Assembly (NCBI GenBank): GCA_027574665.1
Contig: CM050656.1
Coordinates: 5,145,001-5,209,000 of the forward strand
Length of the DNA: 64,000 nt
Source of the DNA: Rhynochetos jubatus
Taxonomy: Eukaryota > Chordata > Aves > Eurypygiformes > Rhynochetidae
Direction of reading: 5' to 3'
In this document: positions 47,201 through 59,300 of the stretch, one piece after another
How the letters are laid out: each line of letters begins with the position of its first letter
Numbering within the stretch: the first letter of the stretch is position 1
The notes under the pieces: model-generated
What the model saw: only the letters and a program-made list of their open reading frames with translations
What the model was told of the DNA's origin: nothing
Database searches by the model: none
Made by a program: the position numbers and the translations under genes

Positions 47201-49360
47201 AAACTTGGCTGCTGGAAACGCTAGAAAGAGCTCAACTGCTTCCTGCACAGTGACCACTACACCAGCAGAAAGTGCGCAGTGAGACGTGTTTCAGAGCAAC
47301 TGCTTTAGTCCAGGAGACAACAGAGCGTCTTCCAGTCTGCAAAGCACAATGCAATCCATCTGCTCTCTTTGACATCGCTTTGCTGCCTTTTGCAAGATGT
47401 GTTCCCCAATGTCTCTGTACTTGCCAAATACACCGTGACTCATGTTCTTCCCAGGTACAGCTAAGTTGTGAATTCCCCTCAGACGTTACAGTGGTTCTCA
47501 TATTTTGACGGTCTCCTGCTTCAGTAGCTTTAGCAAGGCTGGATGGATGTATTGGTGGGAAGAGTGAAACAGATGTTTTGTTGTGGGTTTTTTTTTCTCA
47601 GCAAACAATTATGTTATTTCTACAGAACCACACTATAAGAAAGCAAAATCCTTCCAAATCTCAGAGCACTAACCTGCAGCTTTAGCAGCGTATGGTTTTC
47701 CATTTAACCCACTAGTAGCCAGAAAAATAAACACGTAAAGGAAACACAGGTAAAACAGGCAGATGTGATGAATGAGCCGGATCTGTGTGAGTGGATTCAC
47801 TTCCCTGCACTTTAAGCATATGGGAGGAAGGCATGCACGTGGTGGAGGGATTCATGGGGTCCCTCACACCTCAATGGAGGGGAACAGGCATATTTAAGGC
47901 GTGATGGCTACCGCAGGGTAAGTGGTTGAGGTCCTTTAGATGTTTGTTTCTCTTCACTCACTCCAAGGATGAGCTGCTCAAATTTTGACATCAGCATACG
48001 CTGGGTCAGGTGAAACACACAGTTCTCATGTCAACGAGCAAGTTCTGTGCTGGGGAGAGGTTTCTACCAGATCTGTGCAAATTTTGCTGGAAGAAAGCAT
48101 GTCACTTTTTCCAAGCCACAGAAAATGATAGAAGGACACAGTGGCTTCTCTCAGTGATGACAGAGATGATAACATACAATATGACAAAAAGAACAAAGTC
48201 TGAGTTTTGGTAGGAATGAAACATAATAAAATAGTAAGTCACTGCCTTTCTTAGTACAGTATTGCATGCAACTATAACTTGTGTGTGTGATTATACAGGT
48301 GGCAGAAAATTTATTTGGTCTCTGACTGTTAAACTGATTTAATGTGTGGATCTGCAACAACATTGTTTAAATTTATGACACCAAAGTACAATGAAGCCTC
48401 TCAGATGGTTTCAGATGTTATTTTGTTTGCCATAAGTAGGTTTCTTTGTTCTACTCCTGCAGTCCTTCAGTACCTATCACTCCAAATAGGTCTAAAACAT
48501 AGAAATTTGAGGTGAAATCAGGGTTTCCCAAGTTTTAAAGTTCTAGTTAATTGCTCTTTGGAGGCCCAAGTGATGATTTCTCCATTTTAGCACCTCTGTT
48601 TTAGCATGAAACAAAGCTAAAATCATGTTTCCCATCAGAAAGTTGCTGAAGCTGCCACAGGGACATCAAGTGATGATGAGAGGAGGAGAAGGGACTTCGC
48701 CGTCTCAGGAACATGGAGGGATAACACAGTCTTGGAGCTAAGCTGTGGTCCCTCCAATAAAATGCCTGAGCTCTCTTTGCCCTACTGGCTTTCCTCTGCA
48801 AACGGGGAGGGGAAAGGGCCCTTCTTTGCAATTTGGCTCAAGTTTCTTTTTCATCAGAGGCATGGATATGAAAATACAGGCCTTACCACCAAGGGTAGAT
48901 GTACATTTAAGCTCTCTCAAATAAGCAGTCATCTCAGATTTCCAAAAGAATACAGATAGCTGATCTTTGCTGTTTGAAAAGGGCCACATTTTCAAACAGA
49001 ATTGCTTCAAATCCTCCTCTTAACCAGCCACTTATTTTCATGCTTAAAAACTCGGACAAGGTTTCTCAGATAAACCAAGCAACTGAGTTATATTCCCAGG
49101 CAGAGAAGATGCTGTTATTGAATTATGTCTTGCCAAACAGTGTCCAATCTTGCAGTCTCTGGGCTAAGTGAACAAGTATTTCCATGGAAAGTGACCTAGG
49201 TTCCTTCTCTCCCTGAGCTTTCTGTAGTGCTGTCCATTGGAAGACAAACTGCTGGGAAAATACTACCAACGAGGTTCCCAGGAATACTCATTTTAACACC
49301 TTATTGAATGCACTGCAACTGTTCTTAAGCTCTTTTTAAGTTTCTCTTTCCAGTAACGAA
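41210..49360. other. Non-coding stretch
   Basis: No supported gene. The longest frames are 167 codons (41857-42360, minus) and 136 codons (46587-46997, plus); neither has a recognisable domain. The stretch 41990-42200 is somewhat richer in GC and CpG but shows no promoter or exon architecture. Homopolymers include A14 at 42309-42322, T13 at 43923-43935 and A16 at 44099-44114. No transposable element is obvious. Confidence 0.7.
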
Positions 49361-49369
49361 CACATTTAC

Positions 49370-49560
49370 TGACAAGAACAATTATAGAAGCAACAAATCA
49401 ATGGAAACAAATTGTATCATGCAAGTATTCCCATTGGAAACTTGGCATTAAATGGTGTGCTCCTTTGATCATGGGATGAAGTTGTTGTATGCCCCTCTCA
49501 AATCTAATGGCTAATAATAAAAGATGACATTTGAATATTGATAAGAAAATCTGACAGTTG
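49370..49560. promoter_or_regulatory. Cluster of SOX, TCF/LEF and homeodomain-like sites (candidate enhancer)
   Basis: In under 200 bases there are AACAAT (49377-49382) and further ACAAAT/ATTGT words, TCCTTTGATC at 49461-49470 (a close TCF/LEF match), CTAATGGCTAATAATAAA near 49504, and GATAAGA (GATA type). The combination and its AT-rich, non-repetitive texture are typical of deeply conserved vertebrate developmental enhancers. Motif matches of this kind are cheap, so the call is tentative. Confidence 0.25.
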
Positions 49561-52509
49561 GTCAGTTATTTGTGAAGAAATTTTTGTGAACATTTCAGAA
49601 GGATGATAATGTCCTTAGATTATTTCAGATCAGAAAAAAAAAAGGCTAAAACCCAATGTCTAAATTATTTGATTTGTGTTATTTATGTCTGATGAAGAGA
49701 CTTTTTGGGGGGCAGGAGCAGTGTGTATCAGGCATGCTCTGTGACCCCACCACAGCTGAAAGCAAGCAAACAGAGGCAAGGTGCAGCTCTGTGAATGCAA
49801 AGGGGTGGCGGTTGAATGCTGGTTATTCAACACTGTGCTATCAGAGACATAAGGAGAGCTCAGCTCCTGCTACATGAGAACTCCTGCATTAGTCAGTGTG
49901 TCTCTACTGATTCAGATTGAAATAAGGTTATTCATGGTCTTTACGACTATTCATACCAATAGGGTAAACAAAGACCCCACTAAACTAACCAAAATAGCCA
50001 GCAGCGAAATCCAGTTACCAACATCATCATAAAAATTAAGACTTGAACACATTAGAAACACTCTTAAGGGCAATCCAGGCAATTTTGTTAATATGAACAC
50101 AGTGATGACTTCTCAAAAAAAAAAAACAAACACCCCCAAAAAAACACCCCCACGCTATAATTAAATTTGAACTGGGTTAAAGTATTCAAAAATCTGCCCC
50201 ATCTATGCAGTGTAACTAAGAATCTGGCAAAAACACCACTTAAAACAGCTTGGGTTTTGGGGAATATCACTAATTACTGAACTCAACTGGTCAACCTCTA
50301 TTCCTGCATGAATAATACGAGACACCCCTATTTGGACTGATAGGAAACAGCTCAATTACAGGTTTTCTAATTTTTCTTTTGCAGGGCCAGTCAGATATCT
50401 GTATTAAATAAAATGTCAAAAATGGGGGAGAGGGGGAAGCCCAATACTTTCTCCAGTTAACAATGCCATAGCAACTTAGCTGGGCAGATGGCTATCATCC
50501 ATAGCAAAAATTGTGTTTGCTCTCCAATGGTACGACAAGAAATCTGGCAATAAGTAACAGGGGGATGGACGTTCCTGACTTGTCTTCCGATGCCACTGAA
50601 CTCCTCTGTGGGAAGAATATCTGGTTGTTGAGCAACAGGAACAATCCAGACCTCAGCTACAAATCCCACCTAAAACACAACACACTTCTTGACTGTATGT
50701 GAAGAGATGGTGATGGAGTGCAGTGGGTTGAGAGGGAGGATAAGTAACTATTCACTGGAGCGGTTAAGTTTTCCTCTAATTCCTATTTGAAAACTGGTTC
50801 TCTTTAGACACAACAAGAGGGAAAAGAGGCTAAATCTATTAATTTCAAAGGGCGTGTGTGCAAAGAGATATGGAAGAATGCAGAACACTAACTTGTGAGC
50901 TCCACTTCATACTTATAATCAGCTATTTTTCATGAAGGATTCATGGAACAATTTGAGATTTTTCAAGTGCTTCATTTTTTGTTAGAGTGGAAACTAATCT
51001 TAGTTTAATAGACCAGCTTTTCAAACACTTATGCCTGCTCTGAAAATCTGCCAGTATTTTCTCTCTTAGTGGACAAGTAGATACTTTTCTTCAGCACTTA
51101 TCTTCCATATCTTTCCCCCAACTCAGTGGCATTTGAAGTGGTGTGCAGAAAAATGTGCCGGTAAACGGAAAGAAAAAATACTTCTGTATCAAACCAAAGG
51201 TATTCACTGCCCATCTTTCATTTTCTGAGCCTGACAACAGAAGCTGCAATCATTTTTCAGCTGTCCCCTGACCAGAATCTCCCCCCACCCCAGCCCTCCA
51301 GGGCTGACTGGCAATACAAATCGCATAAAATGGGTTTTCTAGTCATTTTTTGTAATGTAAAGCTGGGACTGCCAGGTAATTCCTAGGGACTGTACACAAA
51401 GCCTTTAACCTTTTTACCTCCATCAGACGCTTTTGAATTGCTTTAGAAGGGTTTAAAATGTCTTCTGCAGCACACGTGAAAGGAAAAGGGCACAATCCTG
51501 AAGAAGAAACCATCCCTCTGTTTTCTCCGAAGGGAGTTGCATCCATGACGCAGAAGGCCTTTGCATCATTTACGCACTACTTAATTTCCTCAGACTTCCC
51601 TAAGATAACCTGGGACTTGAGCCGTAAGTCTTTTACTTCTCCCATCTCCTCCACTGCAGGAGATTTTTCTCCAGAGTCTGGGGCTTTGTGACAGTGAGAT
51701 CTTCAGAAGTGGAGTTAATTTCCCACAAAGAAACCAACAGCTAACAGACTGATGCGCATGGCTACGTTTTTCTTTTCAATATTTGGATAAACTCTGATTC
51801 AACTTATTTTTTTAGTATTTTTACAACGTAATTATTTGGAAAACAGAACAATGTACGTTACCAGGAATATTTTAAAATAGTGATTGAGCAATAAGAACAT
51901 TACAGGACTTGATTTCAAAAGAATGCATGCAGCAATTATTCCAGGCTGCATTAAATTACAAAAATTGAGAAAAGCTGTGACCTAGATATTTCATCTCTTG
52001 AAATATTTTTCATTTCAAGTGTCTACTTTTTTTCACGGTCAGTTTTGTAATGAAAGGAGTATTATTTTGTTGGTAAGGTTTTTATCTTTGCAAACCCATT
52101 ATGCTGTATTAACAGGTTGCAGGGGATAGTTAAACACAACAGAGAGATACATAGTCCCAGCAGAGCAGACCAACAGATTTTGAAACAAAAGATACTCTGC
52201 AAACCATTGGAAGTTATACAAAACAGGCAGGAAAGCTATTTAAGAGAGGAAACCTGATATGGATCCAGCGCTGGAATTGAAAGGCTGAAAAGCTCAAAGA
52301 GTAAAATTTGAGTATAAAATGTTATCTGTGCGGGAGGGGATTAGCTATGAGCTGAATTATATCAGAACATACTCTGTGTTAAGGAAATGTTCTGATACAC
52401 ATTTTTTTCATATGAAAAATAGTTACTTTTCAGAGATTCAGTACTTGAACAGCTGTATCATACAAAACAAATAGAAGAATAGCTCCGTATCTTGAGAAAT
52501 TAATGGATT

Positions 52510-52526
52510 GGGGGGGGGGTGGGGGG
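52510..52526 (+). repeat. G10-T-G6 run, potential G-quadruplex
   Basis: Ten guanines, one thymine and six guanines in a row meet the minimal requirement for an intramolecular G-quadruplex (at least four G3 tracts with one-base loops). The surrounding sequence is AT-rich, so the run stands out sharply. No transcription start or gene is visible nearby. Confidence 0.9.
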
Positions 52527-52649
52527 TGTAAATATTTTAATTGAGTGCTTTAGAAAGGGAGAAAACACTTGGACAAAATATAGTATCCTGTCAAGAGCTT
52601 TCAAAATAGTGTGTAAAACTGAATGAAAAATACCAAACACGAGGATGCT

Positions 52650-52666
52650 GTAATTAGAATAATTAC
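52650..52666. promoter_or_regulatory. Palindromic pair of TAATTA sites
   Basis: GTAATTA, three bases (GAA), then TAATTAC form a perfect 7-bp inverted repeat made of two homeodomain core sites. Closely spaced inverted TAAT cores are the preferred architecture of paired-class homeodomain dimers, although the spacing here is not their classic two or three bases between TAAT and ATTA. A regulatory role is inference only. Confidence 0.25.
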
Positions 52667-54590
52667 TCTGATTCAGGACCCATATTGGCTGGGAAAATTA
52701 TGTGGTGAGTCTTTTTTTTTTAGCCAGCTCTTAAATAGTGTTTAGCAACATAGGCCTAAGTTCATCTGTGGAAGTCTTAGAGGATCGATGACTGCTGATG
52801 TAAAGATTTCAAGTAAATTGCTATTTACTGAAACATCACTCTTTCTACAATAATGTGCTTAGTGTCTGTACACAAACTGCTTTACCTGAACTGCTTAATC
52901 AGATAGTATTCATGGTTCCCTTATAATTTCTCCTGCATCCTTTTAAAACAGTTTTGCAAATCATTAATTGCATCATCACAGGTCAAAAGCAATTTTCCCC
53001 TGAGACGTTATTGCCTATTTGTAGTGTTAACTGGTAGAAACACTACTCTTTGCATCACACCTAGCAAGACCAAGGTCCAGAAGAAATATATTTTCCCTTC
53101 CTAGAGCTAGATGCTGTTTTGATTGCTGCCTCCATGACTCATGGCAGCCCACACTGCGGTTAATACAGACCACAGGCACAGCAGCGATGTAGGCAGCTTC
53201 CCCACCTGCTTTGTGGGCATGAGGAGAAGAATGTAGCAGAGCTAATCCCGGAAGCACTAATCCCTAAACTGGATGCACTTATTTCTTTAAAGTCTACCCC
53301 AGCCCCTCTCAGTAACAGCAAGAGAAATCGGTTCCAAAAAGCAGATTACTGCAAGACACATTGATAATTTACCCAAAATCCAGTCATTAAAAACACTTGC
53401 CTTTGCTAGAAATTATGGGGAAGAGGAGAAAGATGCCAACAGACCAACAATGTTTCCAAGAGAAAGCATTGTCTTTGTGCCATCAGCATTACCCCAGTGG
53501 TGGGGGGACATCTACAAGTTGTTGAGCTACATGTGACTGTGACCTGCCTGCAGCAAGTGGGAACCTGCCGTGATTTTCACTGGAAGAAAAAAAAGAAATC
53601 ATCCCATAGAGTCAGTTTCTCAAGACCAGAAGATCCAAGTCCTGTGCCCACAGCTCCCTCAGAGCCTGACAACTGTAGGTAGGAACTATTTCCCTACATC
53701 CTAAATAATGGTTTTACACACCCAAAATAGATTTTCAATATAAATATGTCATACATGACTGAAAGCACTTACATTTGAAAGATCTATTGATGTCTATTAA
53801 GTCAGACAAATGATTAAAATTTAACATTAAAAGTGCAACTCCACACCTTGTACCATTTATCATCAGGAAATTAGGAACAATTAGACCTCTGTAAAACAAA
53901 GCAAAACCATGATTGCCGAAGGTCAGACTTCAGGAAAACCCTGCAGAAAGCTCAACAGCAGAAATTCTTTTCAGGTATGCTTCTTTACACTTACATCGTG
54001 CACATGGTTTCAGTGACAATCAGGTAGAATGGATAAAACCAGATTTCCCCCATCAGCTGTAATAAATTCAACCTTCCCCTCTCACCACCTCCTGTTATAA
54101 ACAAGCAGAAATGTTGCACAGAGCAGACACTCTGTGGTCTTTCATGGGTGTTATTATGCTCTGGAATGGAAAGAGGACACTGGCAAAGATTGCTTACAAG
54201 TACAGAAATGAAAGGAAGAGAATTAATTTTCTGCAGCTCGCTATGTATATTCCTTGAGTTTTAATACTTTCACATTCAGAAAGTCCACAATGAAACACCT
54301 TGTGTAAATATTGCAAGCCCCTGCCTGGAATTCTCGCAATGAGCTGTCGGCAGATAAACCTTTGCCCATTACTTTCTGTAAACGGATAACCTTGAAAACA
54401 CTCACAAATCCCACCCCCAGGCCCATGATTTCTTTTTTTTCAAATTGAACTGAAATGCTAACGTGTATGTCAGGTTAGAAATGAAGAACCATTTTCCAAA
54501 ACAGTATGTCCAACTCTAATCCGTTTTCAATAAAGCTTCATTAGGGTTCCGAGGGTTTAAAGGTCTCGTACGCAGACATAAAGTATATTA

Positions 54591-54640
54591 GGTAAGCAGG
54601 TAGGTAGATAGACAGGTAGACAGACAGACAGATAGATAGA
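54591..54640 (+). repeat. Tetranucleotide microsatellite (GGTA/GATA/GACA type)
   Basis: About 50 bases consist of interrupted four-base units: GGTA, GATA, then GACAGGTA, GACA three times and GATA twice, followed directly by a T8 run. The GATA and GACA units are the class of simple repeat known as Bkm-like in vertebrates. The mixed units show that the array has decayed or interconverted. It is likely length-polymorphic. Confidence 0.85.
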
Positions 54641-54644
54641 GGTT

Positions 54645-55930
54645 TTTTTTCTTCTAACTTCCAGTTCTGGCTAGTGCTAGAGCCAAACATGCCAAAACAC
54701 AGCAAAGAAGACTAGTCTCTCGATACTCCCAGCTGCGGCCAGAAGAAATTGTGCCTGAAATCGTGTGAGAAAATTTTGAGACAAAAGAGCTTTGGCTGGC
54801 TCAGCCGTGAATGTTTGGATGCTTATTTAAAGTGAAGTGACCCCAAACTGCAAAGCACTGTATGTTCACTCATCACTAATTTCTAATAGTCACTCTGAGA
54901 CAGGGTGAACCAGCCGAGAAAGGGTTATGGGCTCCTTGCTTGCACAGAGGATTTCAGGGGTGAAGGAGGAAAGGAAAAGTGTCTAGTGTTTGTAGGCCAT
55001 GCTGTTGGAGAAATTGTTTTTCTTCAGTGTTACGTAGGAGTTTTGATATTTGAACAATACCTCATGCCCAAACGCAGGGAGTGATGGCAGCCAGCAGGGT
55101 GGCGTGGTGTCCTTGTCGCAAGTCAATAGCCATCGCCACAGTCTGGCTCTGCCTCTCCATACGCAGAGGAGGGGGAATTTGTGGAGGAGGATGTGGAAAA
55201 GGCATCCTTCCATCCCCTATGGGACAAACAGGACAATCGCATTCCCTCTCCTTTGCCACCCCCCTTGAGGAGCTTCCACCACTATGTGTTTAGCCACCTC
55301 CATGCAGCTTTGAGCGAGGGTGAAGGGGAAGAGACAGGCATTGAGAGATTCCCTTGGAAAAGCTTATTTTAGGGGGATGAAGGTGAGAGAGAGTTCAACA
55401 GAGTAGAATAAGAAGAATTCATGGTCTGGGAAGTCAGGGAGCCTTTTCTGTCACTGGTCCCTCAGACGAGCACAGCTGAGATGAGTATGTGCTTTTACAA
55501 GCAATTACTTCAGAGTGTGCCCAGCGGACACAACCGTCAGGCTTTATTGGATATGTAATACACACTGTGACAGTATACGGTGCTATTGCAGGCCAAAATT
55601 ACAATTCTGGGACCTTGCAGCCTGCAGCTGCTCAGTAAAACAAAGGAAATCCCCCCGAAAGAAAAAAGGGAAGGGGGGTTAATATGCTTTTAAGTAAAAT
55701 CCAAAACATAGATTATATGACTTCCCTCATATAATGGGCTTTTCTGTGCCTTTAGGGGCAGCTGGAGGAAATATGAAAGAGCATCTTCCCTAGAGCTTTC
55801 CCTGGTGAGGGCTGGGGAAAGGGGGGAGCGGGGTACAGCTGCCACAGGCACCCCTCACCTTTCATGTCTCGTGCCCAGGAGAAGCACTGACATTGGAGGG
55901 GACAGAGCTGGCAGCAGCCCTTGCACTGAT
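54645..55930. other. Non-coding stretch
   Basis: No supported gene. Several overlapping frames of 60-76 codons at 54983-55372 exist on both strands of a GC-richer patch, which is what composition alone would give. No repeat family was recognised before the CR1 element begins at about 55932. Confidence 0.65.
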
Positions 55931-55931
55931 G

Positions 55932-56345
55932 GTATCATAGAACTTTAGGTTGGAAAAGGCCTTTAAGATCATCCAGTCCAACCGTTAACCCAGCACTGCC
56001 CAGCCCATCACTGAACCATGTCCCTCAGCACCTCATCCACATGGCTTTTAAATCCCCCCAGGGATGGTGACTCCCCCATCCCCTGGGAAGCCTATTCCAA
56101 TGCTTGACAGCCCTCTCTGGGAAGAAATTTTCTCTAATATCCAATCTAAACCTCCCCTGGCACAACTTGACACCATTTCCCCTTATCCTATCACTTGTCC
56201 CTTGGGAGAGGAGACCAACCCCCCCTCTGTGCACTGTCTTTTCAGGGAGCTGTAGGGAACGATAATGTCTCCCCTGAGCCTCCTCTTCTCCAGGCTGAAA
56301 CCCCCCCAGCTCCCTCAGCTGCTCCTCACAGGACTGTGACATTCC
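55932..56345 (-). mobile_element. CR1 LINE fragment, 5'-truncated, minus strand
   Basis: The plus strand begins ATCATAGAACTTTAGGTTGG, the reverse complement of the CR1 3' end (families end in TCTATGAT-type words). It continues with the familiar CR1 3'-UTR words: AGATCATCCAGTCCAACC, CAGCACTGCCCAGCC and CATGTCCCTCAGCACC. Further along come CCAGGGATGGTGACTCC and TCTCCAGGCTGAA, the antisense of the ORF2 tail. Homology fades after about 56345, giving the usual severe 5' truncation; full CR1 elements are several kilobases long. The copy is diverged and inactive. CR1 is the dominant LINE of birds and is also present in other sauropsids, which is the main basis for the taxonomic call. Confidence 0.93.
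56025..56342 (-). pseudogene. Decayed C-terminal tail of CR1 ORF2
   Basis: Read on the minus strand, the frame gives EEQLRELGGF, GVGLLSQGTSDRIRGNGVKL, RFRLDIRENFF and KHWNRLPR in order, the conserved region after the reverse transcriptase domain of CR1 ORF2. After NRLPR the expected continuation (SPSLGGFKSHVDEVLRDMVQ) appears in a neighbouring frame. This points to a one-base deletion at about 56070-56085, so the frame open to its stop ends in unrelated residues. No endonuclease or catalytic reverse transcriptase domain is present. The fragment cannot be functional and is not a host gene. Confidence 0.85.
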
Positions 56346-56349
56346 TGTT

Positions 56350-59300
56350 GTACATCTCCAGGACCATCAATGCCACAGTTCAGTCCCGCATGTCCCTTAG
56401 CATGTCATTGGACAAGGAGCCAGAAGGGAAGCATCCAGCAGGACAAACATTTGCCTAACTGGAAGCAATGAAGAGCACCTTTTGGGAGAGGCTTGCAGTT
56501 AGTCCTGGAAGTTGACCAGAGCAGGACAGTACTTTGGGAATAGAGGCAGCCAAGGACACAAGCTGTGGGAGATCTGTCCTCACCACAGTAATCACACAGC
56601 AGACTTTCTCTTTCATGGCACTTATTATGCCACTGACCTTAACCTGTTTAGTAAGTGACATTGTTCTGCCTTCTAAATCGTTTCCCACAAATAACTTTTT
56701 TCTTAGTTTATTTTCTTCTCTAAAAGTCATTTTGTTTGGGGGAAATTTTGTTGTTATAGTCCAGAAATCAGGTTAAGAGTTTCCCTTCTAGAACAGTGTG
56801 CAGATGTTGACAGGTCAGCCTCAAGACAAGTCAACATCTGACCAAGTACTCTTGCAACCAGACCGACTGACACAATGGGTGAGCAGAATATGTGACACAG
56901 ATCTCACATAAGGCATGCAAAGTATAAGAAGAAAAAGAGTGAAGCACAGAAAGGGGATGGTTAAGCAGTCGTGAGTGTTCTGGGCAGAGGCAACAGCTCC
57001 TTTGAGCCTTTTAGGACACCTAGTGTTAATACACCCTCAAGAAGCCATACTGCTGCTTTTGTGCCAAAACCAAGTGTGGCACAGATCAGATGGAGGTTAT
57101 GCTCTATTTCATCACTGCAGTTCTGCTGGGATTGTATTTCCAGATGTCAAGTGTTCCTCAGCTGCTGAGCTTCAACTATTCCTTACCTTGAAGCCCTTCT
57201 TGGAAACGCAAATAAACGCCTAGAGGTTTCTGAGCCATTTTCTCTGAGCAGCAGCCAGCAGACCCCAGCAGCATTGCCTGCAGCCAGTTCCACATCACAC
57301 ACTCATCACCCCTTCATGCAGAGCTGCTGCAGTGCATGGACCTGCAATGTCCATGGGAGGCACCAGACATGGGAAGGGGATCTGGGGACCAGAGTTGGTC
57401 TGTCCCTGGGACCGTACACCTGTCCACAGCAGGACACATTGTGGAGGCACAATAGAGGATGTGTCAGGGTAGAGGACACTGACGCTGTGCCCGGAGCTGG
57501 AAGAGGGGCTTTGTACCCTGTAGTTCATAAAAGCATCTAAGAACTAACCAAAGCTTCTCAGACCTGTGAACTCAGATGCTGGACACAGCATTAGGAAGAC
57601 TGAAGTAATACATTAGGTCAAAAACTCCATTAACTCAAGCTGAGTAAAAACATCACTGTTAACCACTATCCAAGTTTAACACAAAACTCCTTTGGCTCCC
57701 TGGTTCTAGCAATTTTATCAACATTTGATCTCCTTTGACATCAGAGCTGGCTTCTGTCTCTAGATCATTTTGTCTAGACTCAGTGTTTACATTAGACTTA
57801 CCCAGATTGGCACCCTTTGCTTGGCAACCTTTTTTGTGTGCGCGTGTGTATGCTTATGGCAGCTTTGTTTACGCTGTTTCCCACCGAGTTTGTGACCAAA
57901 AATAAACACAGAATTAAATGTGAGCAATACTCAGTGGGACACTAAATGCATTTTATAGGGTTTGCCTCTGAAGCAAGGGATATGAACTGATTTTCAGACA
58001 TCTACAAAGGGCCATAATCAAACCCAGATCATCAGACAAGAGCGATTGTTCGGGTGAGCTAAATTTCTTCTGCTTTTCACCATTGGAACAATTACCGAAA
58101 CCTCAGTCATGTTCAATATGTAAAGTGGCAGCAAAACCCAAGCCTCAAAAAATTTTCAAGAGAGCTTTTCCTGTGTATAAATACACTAGCCCAGGGCCAG
58201 CAAGAGTCATTGAAGAGCTGAAGAGTCCAGTGGACTTTGGGTAGTAGCTATAATGGCATTGGTAAAAGAGGTGTTTCATAGCTCATGATGGCTGAAGGTA
58301 GTTACTCCACCTAGGAATCATCAGCTGAAGTTCAGCTTCTTAAACTACTGAGAAAAAGGTTTTATTTTAATGAAAGGATGCACAGTCATGGATGTGAAAG
58401 CTAGAAAAGACCCAGCTGCCCTCCTGCAAAAGCCCTGACTAGAATATTTCCAAAGGTAATTCAGATGTGCATGTCCAAGTCAGTGTCCTCTAGACAAACA
58501 CCTGTCCTTGACTCAAAGGACTTACATGACTTCAGCCAGACTTCTACCTCCATCATTGCTCTTCATCTGTCCTGAGCAAGAAGAACAAAAAATTAACTGT
58601 AACTATAAACCCAATATTTGGTCAATGTGACTATCCAGGTCTTAAAAAGAGGAAGTGATGTGAACATTTGGGGTATGAGCAAAACTCAGCCAAGGAGCAA
58701 AAGAGTTCATGGGAAACAGCAATGTTTGCTTTCACCCAAAAGCTCCCAAAACTTTGCATTTGGTTCTGAGCTGTTAGTATTAGTTGCTCTAATCAAGTTA
58801 ACTATCAAGATATTGTGTATTCTTGGGTTCTTCTTTCTTTAAGTGCCTCTTCCCGGTCACGTTCCCATGCCACACACTGGCTGCAGCTTGGCTGTTCACT
58901 GAAAACAAGATTACATGAGTGTACTGGGATGAAAGATTGTCCAAGTGACAAGGAAACAGGCCAGTGAACAGAAGCACTAGGTTTTCTGCTGCATCCAATG
59001 CTGCCTTGACTAGATTTTGCTTCTGGGAGACAAGAAAACTACAAAATACTTTTATTTACCTAGTAGAGCTGTTGCTTTTACTGGTGATGAGCTTTCTGAA
59101 ATGCACCAAATGCTTGCAAAGGTAGGGTTTGCAGCAGATCGCCATCATTTGGAAGGATCCTGTGCTTCTCTGTAGAGTTTTTTTATTGATTTTCTCAGAT
59201 CTATTTGTCCTTCAATCCATCAGCTCTGTATGGCCCCCACAGCTGATGGCAGATCTCCAGCAAGACAGCTTGAATGGCACACACAAGTTACGTATGTATT

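Larger units (their letters stand above)
49565..54590. other. Non-coding stretch, AT-rich
   Basis: No frame above about 77 codons: this is the emptiest part of the window for open frames. It holds an A12 plus A/C-rich tract at 50115-50152, a splice-acceptor-like site at 50384 followed closely by AATAAA, a G-run at 52510-52526 and a palindromic homeodomain-type site at 52650-52666. No transposable element or RNA gene recognised. Confidence 0.7.

Noticed and set aside
58176-58183. TATAAATA as a core promoter
   Set aside because: A lone TATA-like word in AT-rich DNA, with no initiator, CpG patch or downstream frame.
58380-58580. Possible very old CR1/L3-type LINE fragment
   Set aside because: Words such as GCTAGAAAAGACC and CCCTCCTGCAAAAG suggest a LINE 3' region, but the match is too short and scattered to support by eye.
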